NCBI GenBank assembly: GCA_002382495.1
Contig: DFXW01000002.1
Location: 67,038-131,037, forward strand
Length of the DNA: 64,000 bases
Reading direction: 5' to 3'
From: Flavobacterium sp. UBA4098
GTDB taxonomy: Bacteria > Bacteroidota > Bacteroidia > Flavobacteriales > Flavobacteriaceae
The position numbers were made by a program, and so were the translations under genes. Position 1 is the first letter of the stretch. The number at the start of each line of letters is the position of its first letter. The notes below the pieces were generated by a model, which was given only the letters and a program-made list of their open reading frames with translations, did no database searches and had not been told where the DNA came from. Shown one piece after another: positions 24,373 through 32,130 of the stretch.

Positions 24373-26616
24373 ATGAAAAAAATCGCATTATTATTACTGT
24401 TACCAGTAATCGCATTGGCTCAGGAGAAGCCTGCAGCCGTAGCTCCGAAACAAACCGGAAAATACGATACGAATAAATTCAGTCAGATGTACGATTTATT
24501 GGCTACGCCCAATATGTATCGTTCGGCTTCAGGGGCACCTGGACCGGCTTATTATCAACAACAAGCCGATTATAAAATTGACATTGAATTAGACGATAAG
24601 AATTCAAAATTAATGGGTGCTGAAACAGTAACCTACACCAATAATTCACCAGATACCTTAGAGTATTTATGGGTGCAGTTGGATCAAAATCAACAAGCTA
24701 AAACTTCCCAGACACCTTTGGCAGAAAGCCAAAGAATAGATCAGGTGTTGCCTGCGGATAAATTTGCTTCAGATTATTTGAGACAAAAACCAGATCGTGG
24801 TTTTCATATTGAGTATGTAAAAGATGTAAAAGGTGCGCCTTTGTCTTATACGATTAATCAAACGATGATGCGCATTAATTTGCCTGTGCCAATGAAACCC
24901 GGTTCGACATTTACCTTTTCTACTAAATGGTGGTACAACATCAATAATTACAGAAAAGAAGGTGGACGTTCTGGTTACGAAGCATTTGAGAAAGACAGTA
25001 ATAAAATCTATGTAATTGCTCAGTTTTATCCAAGAATGGCAGTTTATAATGATGTAGAAGGTTGGCAAAATATGCAGTTCTGGGGAAGCGGAGAGTTTGC
25101 CTTGCCTTTTGGAAATTTTGATGTAAACATTACCGTTCCAGCAGATCACATTATTGAAGCAACAGGAGAATTAACGAATCGTGCTGAAGTATTTACTCCT
25201 ACTCAATTGAAACGCTACGAATTAGCGCAAAAAACATTTGATAAACCAGTTGTAATTGTGACACAAGAAGAAGCAACAGCAGCTGAAAAAGGATTTTCAG
25301 ACAAGAAAAAAACATGGAAATTTAGTGCTAGAAATGTAAGAGATTTTGGAATTGCTTCTTCAAGAAAATTTATTTTTGACGCTATGGCGGTAAAATTAAG
25401 TACTAAAACCGTTATGGCTACTTCAGTATATCCAAAAGAAGCGAATCCGTTATGGGGAGAAACGTCTACACGAACTGTGGCGCATACTTTAAAAAGTTAC
25501 TCTTCTCATACTTTTGATTATCCGTATCCAAAAGCAGTTTCTGTTTCGGCAGAAGATCAAGGAATGGAATATCCAATGATTTGTTGGAATTTTGGACGAC
25601 CTGATGAAAATGGAGTGACAAGTGAGCAAGTAAAAAACGGAATGATTGGAGTTGTTGTTCATGAAGTAGGACATAACTTTTTTCCAATGATTGTAAATTC
25701 TGATGAGCGTCAATGGACCTGGATGGATGAAGGATTAAACTCTTTTATGGAATATATGGCCGAACAAGAATTGGGGACTAATTTTCCATCAAGACGTGGA
25801 CCAGCCAAAAACATTGTTCCGTATATGAGTGGTGACCAAAAATTCCTAGAGCCGATAATGTCTAATTCAGAAAATATTTATCAATTTGGTAATAACGCTT
25901 ACGGGAAACCTGCTACTGGATTGAATATTTTAAGAGAAACAATCATGGGTCGCGAATTGTTTGATCATGCGTTTAAAGTATATGCTAACCGTTGGAAATT
26001 CAAACACCCAACACCAGAAGACTTTTTCAGAACAATGGAAGATGCTTCAGGAGTTGATTTGGATTGGTTCTTTAGAGGTTGGTTTTACTCCACTGATTTT
26101 GTTGATATTGGATTGGAAGACGTGAAACAATATTATGTTTCTGAAACAGCTACTTCAGATCTAAAAGATGTAAAAGTGAGAAAAGGGCGTTTTGGTCTAG
26201 ATAAAGGACCATTTGTCTATTTGGTTTCAGGACAAAATGCAGAGTTAAATCCAAAAGATAAAAAAGCGCTAAAAATTGAAGACGTTAAATTGCTTTCTGA
26301 CTATGTAGATCAAAATCTATCTGCTGAAGAAAAAGCCAATTTGAAAGCTCCAAACTATTTTTACGAAGTGACGTTTAACAAACCGGGTGGTATGATAATG
26401 CCAATTTTAGTTGAATTGACTTATGAAGATGATTCAACGGAGAGCTTCAAATATCCAGCTCAAATTTGGAGAAAAAATAATGATACGGCTCGAAAAGTAT
26501 TTGCTACTCATAAAGCGGTAAAGAAAATACAAATAGATCCAAAATTAGAAACTGCAGATATTGATGTTACCAATAACACTTGGCCAAAACAAGAGGTAAA
26601 ATCAAAATTTGAATAA
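24373..26616 (+). CDS. M1 family zinc metallopeptidase (aminopeptidase N-like), secreted
   Basis: 747 residues with signal peptide (MKKIALLLLLPVIALA). Zinc site H430-E431-x-x-H434-x18-E453 in VVHEVGHNFFP and WMDEGLNSF. The usual exopeptidase GxMEN appears as QGMEYP near 398, as in a Bacteroidetes branch. The N-terminal beta domain is present (residues about 60-300) and a C-terminal segment follows the catalytic helices. It should trim N-terminal residues from peptides in the periplasm or outside. It is the last gene of the plus-strand group starting at 23022 and is followed by a strong terminator. Confidence 0.92.
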   Translation: MKKIALLLLLPVIALAQEKPAAVAPKQTGKYDTNKFSQMYDLLATPNMYRSASGAPGPAYYQQQADYKIDIELDDKNSKLMGAETVTYTNNSPDTLEYLWVQLDQNQQAKTSQTPLAESQRIDQVLPADKFASDYLRQKPDRGFHIEYVKDVKGAPLSYTINQTMMRINLPVPMKPGSTFTFSTKWWYNINNYRKEGGRSGYEAFEKDSNKIYVIAQFYPRMAVYNDVEGWQNMQFWGSGEFALPFGNFDVNITVPADHIIEATGELTNRAEVFTPTQLKRYELAQKTFDKPVVIVTQEEATAAEKGFSDKKKTWKFSARNVRDFGIASSRKFIFDAMAVKLSTKTVMATSVYPKEANPLWGETSTRTVAHTLKSYSSHTFDYPYPKAVSVSAEDQGMEYPMICWNFGRPDENGVTSEQVKNGMIGVVVHEVGHNFFPMIVNSDERQWTWMDEGLNSFMEYMAEQELGTNFPSRRGPAKNIVPYMSGDQKFLEPIMSNSENIYQFGNNAYGKPATGLNILRETIMGRELFDHAFKVYANRWKFKHPTPEDFFRTMEDASGVDLDWFFRGWFYSTDFVDIGLEDVKQYYVSETATSDLKDVKVRKGRFGLDKGPFVYLVSGQNAELNPKDKKALKIEDVKLLSDYVDQNLSAEEKANLKAPNYFYEVTFNKPGGMIMPILVELTYEDDSTESFKYPAQIWRKNNDTARKVFATHKAVKKIQIDPKLETADIDVTNNTWPKQEVKSKFE

Positions 26617-26629
26617 CTTAAATTAGAAT

Positions 26630-26658
26630 AAAGGCTCCGAATGGAGCCTTTATTTTTT
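26630..26658 (+). terminator. Terminator of the M1 peptidase gene
   Basis: AAAGGCTCC, loop GAAT, GGAGCCTTT then ATTTTTTT: a perfect 9-bp stem 13 bases after the stop codon. Confidence 0.92.
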
Positions 26659-26694
26659 TATGATAATTTTAAAATAGTCCGTCTTGAAATTTGG

Positions 26695-26702
26695 TATATT
26701 TG
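26695..26702 (+). promoter_or_regulatory. -7 box upstream of tatA
   Basis: TATATTTG, perfect TAnnTTTG, 23 bases before the tatA ATG. No TTG at a proper distance upstream was seen. Confidence 0.45.
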
Positions 26703-26725
26703 TGTCCAAGAAAAAATAATTAATT

Positions 26726-27127
26726 ATGTTTGGAATAGGTGGAGGTGAATTAATTTTCATCATGTTTATTGTTCTTATGCTATTTGGTTCTGATAAAGTT
26801 CCTGAAATAGCGCGTACTGTTGGTAAAACAATGGCGCAAATTAAAAACGCGACAAACGATATCAAATCTGAAATCCAAAAAGGGGCTGAGGCTAATGGAT
26901 TTGACAAACAATCATTAGCTGATTTGACTGGAAATATCACTGCTGAAATTGATAAAGCGAAAGAAAATCTATTAGGTGACACTAGTACTATAACTGATTT
27001 TTCAACCACGGTAACTTCTGAAATAACCCAAGTACAAAATGGGCTTTCTGTTGAAGAAAACAAAATCGAAGTTGTAGCTGTAGCAAAAGAAGAAGAGGTT
27101 GAAGGACCAATAAAACGCCAAATGTAA
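26726..27127 (+). CDS. tatA: Twin-arginine translocase subunit, TatA/TatE family
   Basis: 133 residues. A single N-terminal membrane helix (GGGELIFIMFIVLMLFG, about 5-21), the invariant FG hinge, then an amphipathic helix DKVPEIARTVGKTMAQIKNATNDI. The long, acidic and probably unstructured C-terminus exceeds a minimal TatA (about 60-90 residues), so assignment between TatA and TatB roles is uncertain. tatC is not in the window. The stop codon overlaps the PAP2 start as TAATG. Its products oligomerise in the inner membrane to pass folded proteins. Confidence 0.88.
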   Translation: MFGIGGGELIFIMFIVLMLFGSDKVPEIARTVGKTMAQIKNATNDIKSEIQKGAEANGFDKQSLADLTGNITAEIDKAKENLLGDTSTITDFSTTVTSEITQVQNGLSVEENKIEVVAVAKEEEVEGPIKRQM

Positions 27128-27684
27128 TGCTTGAAAAAGTACTTCAGTTAGATGTTCAATTATTGGTTTTTTTGAACGGTTTAGGCTCCACTACTTTTGA
27201 TGGGCTTTGGCTATTTATTACCAAACAATCTAACTGGACTCCCTTTTTTGTGTTGCTTTTGTATTTGATTTATAAAAAGATAGGTGGTAGATCAACGCTT
27301 TATTTACTGTTGTTTATTTCGCTTTTATTGATTGCAACGGATCAGACAACCAATTTATTTAAAGTCACGTTTCAACGTTTAAGACCTTGTAACAATCCAG
27401 AAATTAACACCATTATTCGATTGGTTAAGCCGAGTAATTCGTTTAGTTTCTTTTCAGGTCATGCCGCCAACTCAATGGCAACCATGACGTTCTTATTCCT
27501 GCTTTTAAAAAAGTATTATCGTTATGCTTTTCTGGTTTTCTTATTTCCTTTGATTTTTGCGTACAGCCGGATCTATTTAGGATTACATTACCCATTGGAT
27601 ATTTTGACTGGTTATTTGTTTGGCGCTAGCTTTGGATTTATAGCCTACAAATTGTATCAAAAATACGTTTTAAAGAACTCTTGA
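27127..27684 (+). CDS. PAP2-superfamily membrane phosphatase
   Basis: 185 residues with about five hydrophobic segments. The three acid-phosphatase motifs are visible: K-x6-R-P as KVTFQRLRP, S-G-H in FFSGHAANSM and S-R-x5-H-x3-D in SRIYLGLHYPLD. It dephosphorylates a lipid phosphate on the periplasmic face; undecaprenyl pyrophosphate, phosphatidylglycerophosphate or a lipid A phosphate are possible substrates and sequence does not choose among them. It is translationally coupled to tatA (TAATG) and its last 15 bases overlap the end of the convergent O-methyltransferase gene. Confidence 0.9.
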   Translation: MLEKVLQLDVQLLVFLNGLGSTTFDGLWLFITKQSNWTPFFVLLLYLIYKKIGGRSTLYLLLFISLLLIATDQTTNLFKVTFQRLRPCNNPEINTIIRLVKPSNSFSFFSGHAANSMATMTFLFLLLKKYYRYAFLVFLFPLIFAYSRIYLGLHYPLDILTGYLFGASFGFIAYKLYQKYVLKNS

Positions 27685-28311
27685 AACCGTTAATCCGTCT
27701 CGGATAGGTAATAAAACCGTTTCTACTCTAGGATCATTCTTTAGTAATTGATTGTACTCTAAAAGTATTTTAGTGCTCAAATCATTTTTTTGAAGTGGTT
27801 CCAAAACTTTGCCACTCCACAATACATTATCCGATAAAATGATGCCGCCTTTATTCATCTTTGGAACAATCATTTCAAAATAATTGATGTAGTTTTCTTT
27901 GTCTGCATCGATAAAAACCAAATCGAATTTCAAATCCAAACCCGGAATAATGTCGATAGCTTCTCCCAAATGTTGCACAATTTGTTTGCCCCAAGGTGAT
28001 TTGTCAAAATGTTTACGCTGAAAATCAATTAACTCTTCTTTGATGTCAATGGTGTGTAATTGTCCTTCATCTTGCATTCCCTCACACAAACACAAAGCAG
28101 AATAACCTGTGTAAGTTCCGATTTCAAGAATATTTACTGGGCGAATTAATTTAGACAACATACTCAAAACACGGCCTTGAAAGTGACCACTTAGCATTCT
28201 TGGCAACAAAATTTTTTGGTAGGTTTCTTTGTTTAAAGCCGCTAAATGTTGCGGTTCTTTTTCAGAATGTTGTTCGATATAATCTTCGAGTTCTTGAGAA
28301 ATGAAGTGCAT
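27670..28311 (-). CDS. O-methyltransferase, class I SAM-dependent (caffeoyl-CoA OMT-like)
   Basis: 213 residues. SAM motif ILEIGTYTGYSALCLCEGM near 75, the metal-binding and catalytic segment LVFIDADKENYINYFEM near 133-150, and GGIILSDNVLWSGKV, all as in the cation-dependent OMT3 family. Bacterial members methylate hydroxyls of catechol-like small molecules or, in some cases, RNA (TrmR); the substrate here is unknown. It is divergent from rlmN with a good promoter pair in the gap and overlaps the PAP2 gene tail to tail by 15 bases. Confidence 0.88.
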   Translation of the reverse strand: MHFISQELEDYIEQHSEKEPQHLAALNKETYQKILLPRMLSGHFQGRVLSMLSKLIRPVNILEIGTYTGYSALCLCEGMQDEGQLHTIDIKEELIDFQRKHFDKSPWGKQIVQHLGEAIDIIPGLDLKFDLVFIDADKENYINYFEMIVPKMNKGGIILSDNVLWSGKVLEPLQKNDLSTKILLEYNQLLKNDPRVETVLLPIRDGLTVSRVL

Positions 28312-28333
28312 TGGATAGTTTTTTCGATTGTGG

Positions 28334-28362
28334 CAAAGTTATCAAATTATCAAATCCCACAA
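28334..28362 (-). promoter_or_regulatory. -33/-7 promoter of the O-methyltransferase gene
   Basis: Minus strand TTG (28362-28360), 18-base spacer, TAACTTTG (28341-28334), 22 bases before the start codon. Confidence 0.55.
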
Positions 28363-28405
28363 GAGCATTTATTCGAATTGATGAAATATATCAACAAATA
28401 CTCCT

Positions 28406-28413
28406 TAAATTTG
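28406..28413 (+). promoter_or_regulatory. -7 box immediately before the rlmN start codon
   Basis: TAAATTTG, perfect TAnnTTTG, ends four bases before the ATG at 28418, which points to a leaderless transcript. A TTG 25 bases upstream (28378-28380) is slightly beyond the usual spacing. Confidence 0.5.
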
Positions 28414-28417
28414 CGCC

Positions 28418-29458
28418 ATGCCAATCGAGAAAAAAGACATACGCGCCTTATCCAAAGACCAATTGCGAGATTTTTTTGTTTCCAATGGAGACAAAGCCTT
28501 TCGAGGCAACCAAGTGTACGAATGGTTGTGGAGCAAAGGAGCACATTCTTTTGATGATATGACCAATGTGGCTAAGCCAACCCGTCAAATGTTAGAAGAA
28601 CACTTTGTGATCAATCATATCAAAGTGGACACGATGCAACGAAGTGAAGATGGTACGGTTAAAAATGCCGTTCGTTTGCACGACGGATTGATTGTAGAAT
28701 CGGTTTTAATCCCAACGGAAACTAGAACTACGGCTTGTGTTTCGAGTCAGGTGGGATGTAGCTTGGATTGTAACTTTTGTGCTACTGCTCGTTTGAAGCG
28801 CATGCGAAATTTGGAACCAGGAGAAATTTACGACCAGGTTGTCGCTATTGATAGAGAAAGCCGTTTGTATTACAATCACCCTTTATCCAACATTGTTTTT
28901 ATGGGAATGGGAGAACCTTTGATGAATTACAATAATGTCATCAAAGCGATTGATATGATTACTTCGCCAGAAGGTCTAGGTATGTCTCCTAAACGAATCA
29001 TGGTTTCTACTTCGGGTGTGCCCAAGATGATTAAAAAATTAGCAGATGATGGGGTCAAATTCAAATTGGCCGTTTCGTTGCACTCGGCAATTGATGAAAT
29101 TCGTTCTCGTATTATGCCTTTTAGCGAAAACTTTCCTTTAGCTGATTTGCGTGAAGCATTGGAATATTGGTACCGAAAAACGAAAAGTAAGATATCTTAC
29201 GAATATGTAGTTTGGAAAGGAATCAACGATGACAAAGCCTCGGTAGATGCCTTAGTGAAGTTTTGCAAATACGTTCCTTGTAAAGTAAATCTTATCGAAT
29301 ACAATCCAATTGATGATGGCGAATTCCAACAAGCCTCTGAAGAAGCCATTGCTGCTTACATAAAAGGATTAGAAGCGATTGGAATTGTAGTCAAAGTACG
29401 AAGAAGCCGCGGAAAAGATATTGATGCCGCTTGTGGGCAATTGGCGAATAAATCCTAA
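28418..29458 (+). CDS. rlmN: 23S rRNA A2503 / tRNA A37 C2-methyltransferase RlmN
   Basis: 346 residues. Radical-SAM cluster C114-x3-C118-x2-C121 in CSLDCNFCATARL, preceded by ACVSSQVG; GMGEPLMNY follows, and the methyl-carrying cysteine is the one in DAACGQL near 340. RlmN makes 2-methyladenosine at 23S A2503 and at tRNA A37. It is monocistronic, with its start directly after a -7 box. Together with RlhA (C2501) earlier in the window it modifies the same part of the peptidyl transferase centre. Confidence 0.97.
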   Translation: MPIEKKDIRALSKDQLRDFFVSNGDKAFRGNQVYEWLWSKGAHSFDDMTNVAKPTRQMLEEHFVINHIKVDTMQRSEDGTVKNAVRLHDGLIVESVLIPTETRTTACVSSQVGCSLDCNFCATARLKRMRNLEPGEIYDQVVAIDRESRLYYNHPLSNIVFMGMGEPLMNYNNVIKAIDMITSPEGLGMSPKRIMVSTSGVPKMIKKLADDGVKFKLAVSLHSAIDEIRSRIMPFSENFPLADLREALEYWYRKTKSKISYEYVVWKGINDDKASVDALVKFCKYVPCKVNLIEYNPIDDGEFQQASEEAIAAYIKGLEAIGIVVKVRRSRGKDIDAACGQLANKS

Positions 29459-29482
29459 TGATACTATTAATTTAATACTCTA

Positions 29483-29516
29483 TTGGCTTTAAAAATTTAA
29501 TCATTTTGTATCTTTG
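29483..29516 (+). promoter_or_regulatory. -33/-7 promoter of the polyprenyl synthase gene
   Basis: TTG (29483-29485), 23-base spacer, TATCTTTG (29509-29516), ending six bases before the ATG at 29523. It overlaps the alternative TTG start at 29514, which is therefore excluded, and predicts a nearly leaderless mRNA. Confidence 0.6.
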
Positions 29517-29522
29517 GAGTCA

Positions 29523-30500
29523 ATGAATATCACCTCTCAAATAAAACAGCCTATTTTGACCGAAATGGAACTTTTTGAAAAAAAGTTCTATGAATCGATG
29601 TCTTCTAAAGTAGCGTTGTTAAACCGAATTACCTATTATATTGTCAATCGAAAAGGGAAACAAATGCGACCTATGTTTGTTTTCTTGACTGCTAAAATGG
29701 TTTCGGGAGGGAATGTAAATGAGCGAACGTATCGCGGCGCTTGTGTAATTGAGTTAATTCATACCGCTACTTTGGTACATGATGATGTGGTGGATGATAG
29801 TAATCGTCGACGTGGATTTTTCTCCTTAAATGCACTTTGGAAAAATAAAATTGCCGTTTTAGTTGGAGATTATCTGCTTTCTAAAGGGTTATTGCTTTCG
29901 ATTGACAATGGCGATTTTGATTTACTTAAAATAATTTCGGTTGCCGTTCGTGAAATGAGCGAAGGAGAATTACTTCAAATTGAAAAAGCCCGAAGATTAG
30001 ACATCACCGAAGAGATTTACTACGAAATTATTCGAAAAAAGACAGCGACTTTAATCGCTTCTTGTTGTGCATTAGGAGCCCAATCCGTGATAGAGGACGA
30101 AGCACAAGTGAACAATATGCATCGCTTTGGGGAACTCATTGGAATGGCATTTCAAATCAAAGATGACTTATTTGATTATACGGATGATGCTATTGGAAAA
30201 CCAACTGGAATTGATATTAAAGAACAAAAAATGACTTTGCCATTAATTCATGTTTTAAATACCTGTACTGCAAAAGAAAAAAGTTGGTTAATCAATTCTA
30301 TAAAAAACCATAATAAAGACAAGAAACGCGTTAAAGAAGTGATTTCATTTGTTAAGAACAACAATGGATTGGCTTATGCCGAACAGAAAATGCTTCAATT
30401 CCAACAAGAAGCATTACAACTATTAAAAAATTATCCCAATTCTCCCTTCAAAGAGGCTTTAATTTTGATGGTCAATTATGTTATTGAAAGAAAAATATAA
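29523..30500 (+). CDS. Polyprenyl (prenyl diphosphate) synthase
   Basis: 325 residues from the ATG at 29523. The first aspartate-rich motif is HDDVVDDS near 87-94 and the second is KDDLFDYTDD near 216; RKGKQMRP and GELLQIEKAR are further family landmarks. It is a trans-type isoprenyl diphosphate synthase; the long-chain octaprenyl/heptaprenyl type that supplies menaquinone is likelier than farnesyl synthase because two small residues precede the first DDxxD, but chain length needs testing. Monocistronic. Confidence 0.9.
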   Translation: MNITSQIKQPILTEMELFEKKFYESMSSKVALLNRITYYIVNRKGKQMRPMFVFLTAKMVSGGNVNERTYRGACVIELIHTATLVHDDVVDDSNRRRGFFSLNALWKNKIAVLVGDYLLSKGLLLSIDNGDFDLLKIISVAVREMSEGELLQIEKARRLDITEEIYYEIIRKKTATLIASCCALGAQSVIEDEAQVNNMHRFGELIGMAFQIKDDLFDYTDDAIGKPTGIDIKEQKMTLPLIHVLNTCTAKEKSWLINSIKNHNKDKKRVKEVISFVKNNNGLAYAEQKMLQFQQEALQLLKNYPNSPFKEALILMVNYVIERKI

Positions 30501-30599
30501 TTTTTTATAAATGACCCGTAATACTGAAATACGCTACAATAGCCTGATAATTTATAATTTGTAATGGTTAATTGTAAGCAATACTAGTGTTTTAAATAA

Positions 30600-30639
30600 A
30601 ATACGAATAATTTAAAATTTAAAGTGCTAAATTCGTATT
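30600..30639 (+). repeat. 9-bp perfect inverted repeat abutting the GTG start of the AraC-type regulator
   Basis: AATACGAAT (30600-30608) and ATTCGTATT (30631-30639), separated by 22 A/T-rich bases. The right arm ends one base before the GTG start codon at 30640, so it could be an operator or an RNA hairpin covering the initiation site. Confidence 0.6.
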
Positions 30640-31416
30640 GTGAAAATTCAAAAGCAAAAAATAGTATTAATTGAAGATGATGCAGCATTAGGAAACTCTA
30701 TCCTAGAATTGTTGCAATTGAATAATTTTGAGGTGACATGGTTTGATGATAGTACGCAAGCTTTAGTGTATCTTACTCAAAATATTCCGGATTTGATTAT
30801 AAGTGATTTAATGATGCCCAAAATGAACGGGGGAGAATTGTTTTTTCAAATTCGTAAAAATAAAAAATTCACAACAGTACCTTATATTATTATCACTGCA
30901 AATGTAGATGATGAAACAAAATTGCGACAGCTAGAGTTGGGTGTGAATGATTATATTATGAAACCATTTAAGGTTAAAGAATTGATTTTTAAAGTAAATA
31001 ATGTTTTGGAGTTAAGAAAAAACATAGAAAAAAACTTTGGGATTGATCCTTTTTCAAAAGTAACGATTAAATTGTCTGAAAAAGATTTCCTAACTTCTTT
31101 AAACGAGTTACTATTAAAAGCTATCAAAACAAGACCTGATTTAGATGAGTTATCTAAGAATCTGTTTATTAGTAAGTCGACTCTAGATAAAAGAATTCGA
31201 AAACTTACAAATAAAAATATTAGCCAATATATTAGAGAGTTTAAAATTCAGTATGCTATGAAATTGATTCATTTAGGAGAAAGAAATATTCAATACTTAG
31301 TAGATGAAACTGGTTTTGCCTCTTTTTCTTATTTTTCTACTAGTTTCAAGGCGTATTGTAAAATGAGTCCTCGCGATTATATCAAATCAGTTCAAGTGGC
31401 TCAATTTACTAACTAA
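30640..31416 (+). CDS. Response regulator with AraC-type DNA-binding domain
   Basis: 258 residues from a GTG start; no in-frame ATG exists before residue 58. Receiver domain about 7-125: acidic pocket E12-D13-D14, phosphoacceptor D56 in LIISDLMMPKMNGG, conserved T in ITAN and K in YIMKPF. An AraC-type helix-turn-helix domain covers about 150-250 (LSKNLFISKSTLDKRIRKLTNKN; VDETGFASFSYFSTSFKAY). No kinase gene is on the same strand, but a histidine kinase and a CheY-like regulator lie opposed 350 bases downstream. Target genes are unknown. An inverted repeat touches the start codon. Confidence 0.87.
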   Translation: MKIQKQKIVLIEDDAALGNSILELLQLNNFEVTWFDDSTQALVYLTQNIPDLIISDLMMPKMNGGELFFQIRKNKKFTTVPYIIITANVDDETKLRQLELGVNDYIMKPFKVKELIFKVNNVLELRKNIEKNFGIDPFSKVTIKLSEKDFLTSLNELLLKAIKTRPDLDELSKNLFISKSTLDKRIRKLTNKNISQYIREFKIQYAMKLIHLGERNIQYLVDETGFASFSYFSTSFKAYCKMSPRDYIKSVQVAQFTN

Positions 31417-31565
31417 TTGCCTTCCTATCTCCGAGCTAATTTCTGTTAATTTTTATTTTATTTTCTACAAGAATAAAACAAAACTTCCTTGGTTTTGTCT
31501 TTAAAATAACGCCTTAAAAAAATTAAATTATTAGTAATTTTTTTTAACTTATCAATTAAAACAAA

Positions 31566-31594
31566 TTGAAATAAAAATACTTGATTTACATTTG
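31566..31594 (+). promoter_or_regulatory. -33/-7 promoter in the intergenic region, without a gene downstream
   Basis: TTG (31566-31568), 18-base spacer, TACATTTG (31587-31594). A good consensus match that points to no protein-coding gene but to the structured stretch at 31615-31699. Confidence 0.5.
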
Positions 31595-31598
31595 AAAT

Positions 31599-31710
31599 AA
31601 GATTTGGGATCTTTCTTACCGGGCAGTCTGTTCAGAAAATTTATTGGGGGCAATGAATTTATGATTACATTAAAGTTAAAGCAGGCTGCTTTAGGTAAGA
31701 TTCAAAAAAT
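31599..31710 (+). ncRNA. Candidate structured small RNA
   Basis: Within the 353-base gap 31417-31769. CTTACC (31615-31620) pairs with GGTAAG (31694-31699); after an asymmetric internal loop, GCAGTCTG (31623-31630) pairs with CAGGCTGC (31682-31689) with one G-U. This closes a 51-base apical part. A -33/-7 promoter lies just upstream. The sequence is more GC-rich than its surroundings. The end is uncertain: only loose T runs follow. I do not recognise a known RNA family. The rest of the gap is A/T-rich; a weak ACAAAAC/GTTTTGT hairpin at 31478-31498 may end the upstream regulator transcript. Confidence 0.35.
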
Positions 31711-31769
31711 CACTTCTTTTTTCAAATTATCCTCATACTTATTTCTGCTTTTTTTCAAAAACTATTTGG

Positions 31770-32126
31770 TTAAATATGTTTTTCTACTACTCGTTTTAAT
31801 TCTTGAAATGTAAATGGTTTTTTAATGTATTCTTTTGCGCCAAGACCTTTTCCGATTATTTCATCTAATTCTTCGGTTTTTGCTGTCAATAAAACAACTG
31901 GGATGCTAGCTAGTTCTGAAGCTAGATGTTTTTTCAGAAAACCGTATCCGTCTAATTTAGGCATCATTACATCGCATATGATGAGATCAGGACGATGTAA
32001 TTGTACTTGATTAAATCCATCTAAACCGTCATGGGCTTCTATAATTTGGTATCCAATAAATGAAAACAGCTCTACGATGGCTTCTCTTAATTTGATTTCG
32101 TCATCAATGATTACTATTTTTTTCAT
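31770..32126 (-). CDS. Single-domain response regulator (CheY-like)
   Basis: 118 residues: only a receiver domain. Acidic residues D8-D9-E10, phosphoacceptor D52 in LIICDVMMPKLDG, T in LLTAKTEE and K in YIKKPF. With no output domain it must act through protein contacts, for instance in a phosphorelay. It follows the histidine kinase gene by 4 bases, so the two form a pair. The AraC-type regulator on the opposite strand, whose own kinase is not visible, may be a downstream partner. Confidence 0.9.
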   Translation of the reverse strand: MKKIVIIDDEIKLREAIVELFSFIGYQIIEAHDGLDGFNQVQLHRPDLIICDVMMPKLDGYGFLKKHLASELASIPVVLLTAKTEELDEIIGKGLGAKEYIKKPFTFQELKRVVEKHI

Positions 32127-32130
32127 ACTA

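Noticed and set aside
26650..27063. 137-residue minus-strand frame opposite tatA
   Set aside because: It lies antisense to a clear TatA gene, shows no family features and covers the tatA promoter.
31599..31710. Signal recognition particle RNA or 6S RNA as identity of the structured RNA
   Set aside because: The SRP GGAA apical loop and its conserved internal loop are absent, and the paired region is too short for 6S RNA.
31604..31813. 69-residue frame with a TTG start between the regulator genes
   Set aside because: It lies over the paired RNA arms, ends inside the opposite CheY-like gene and has low-complexity composition.
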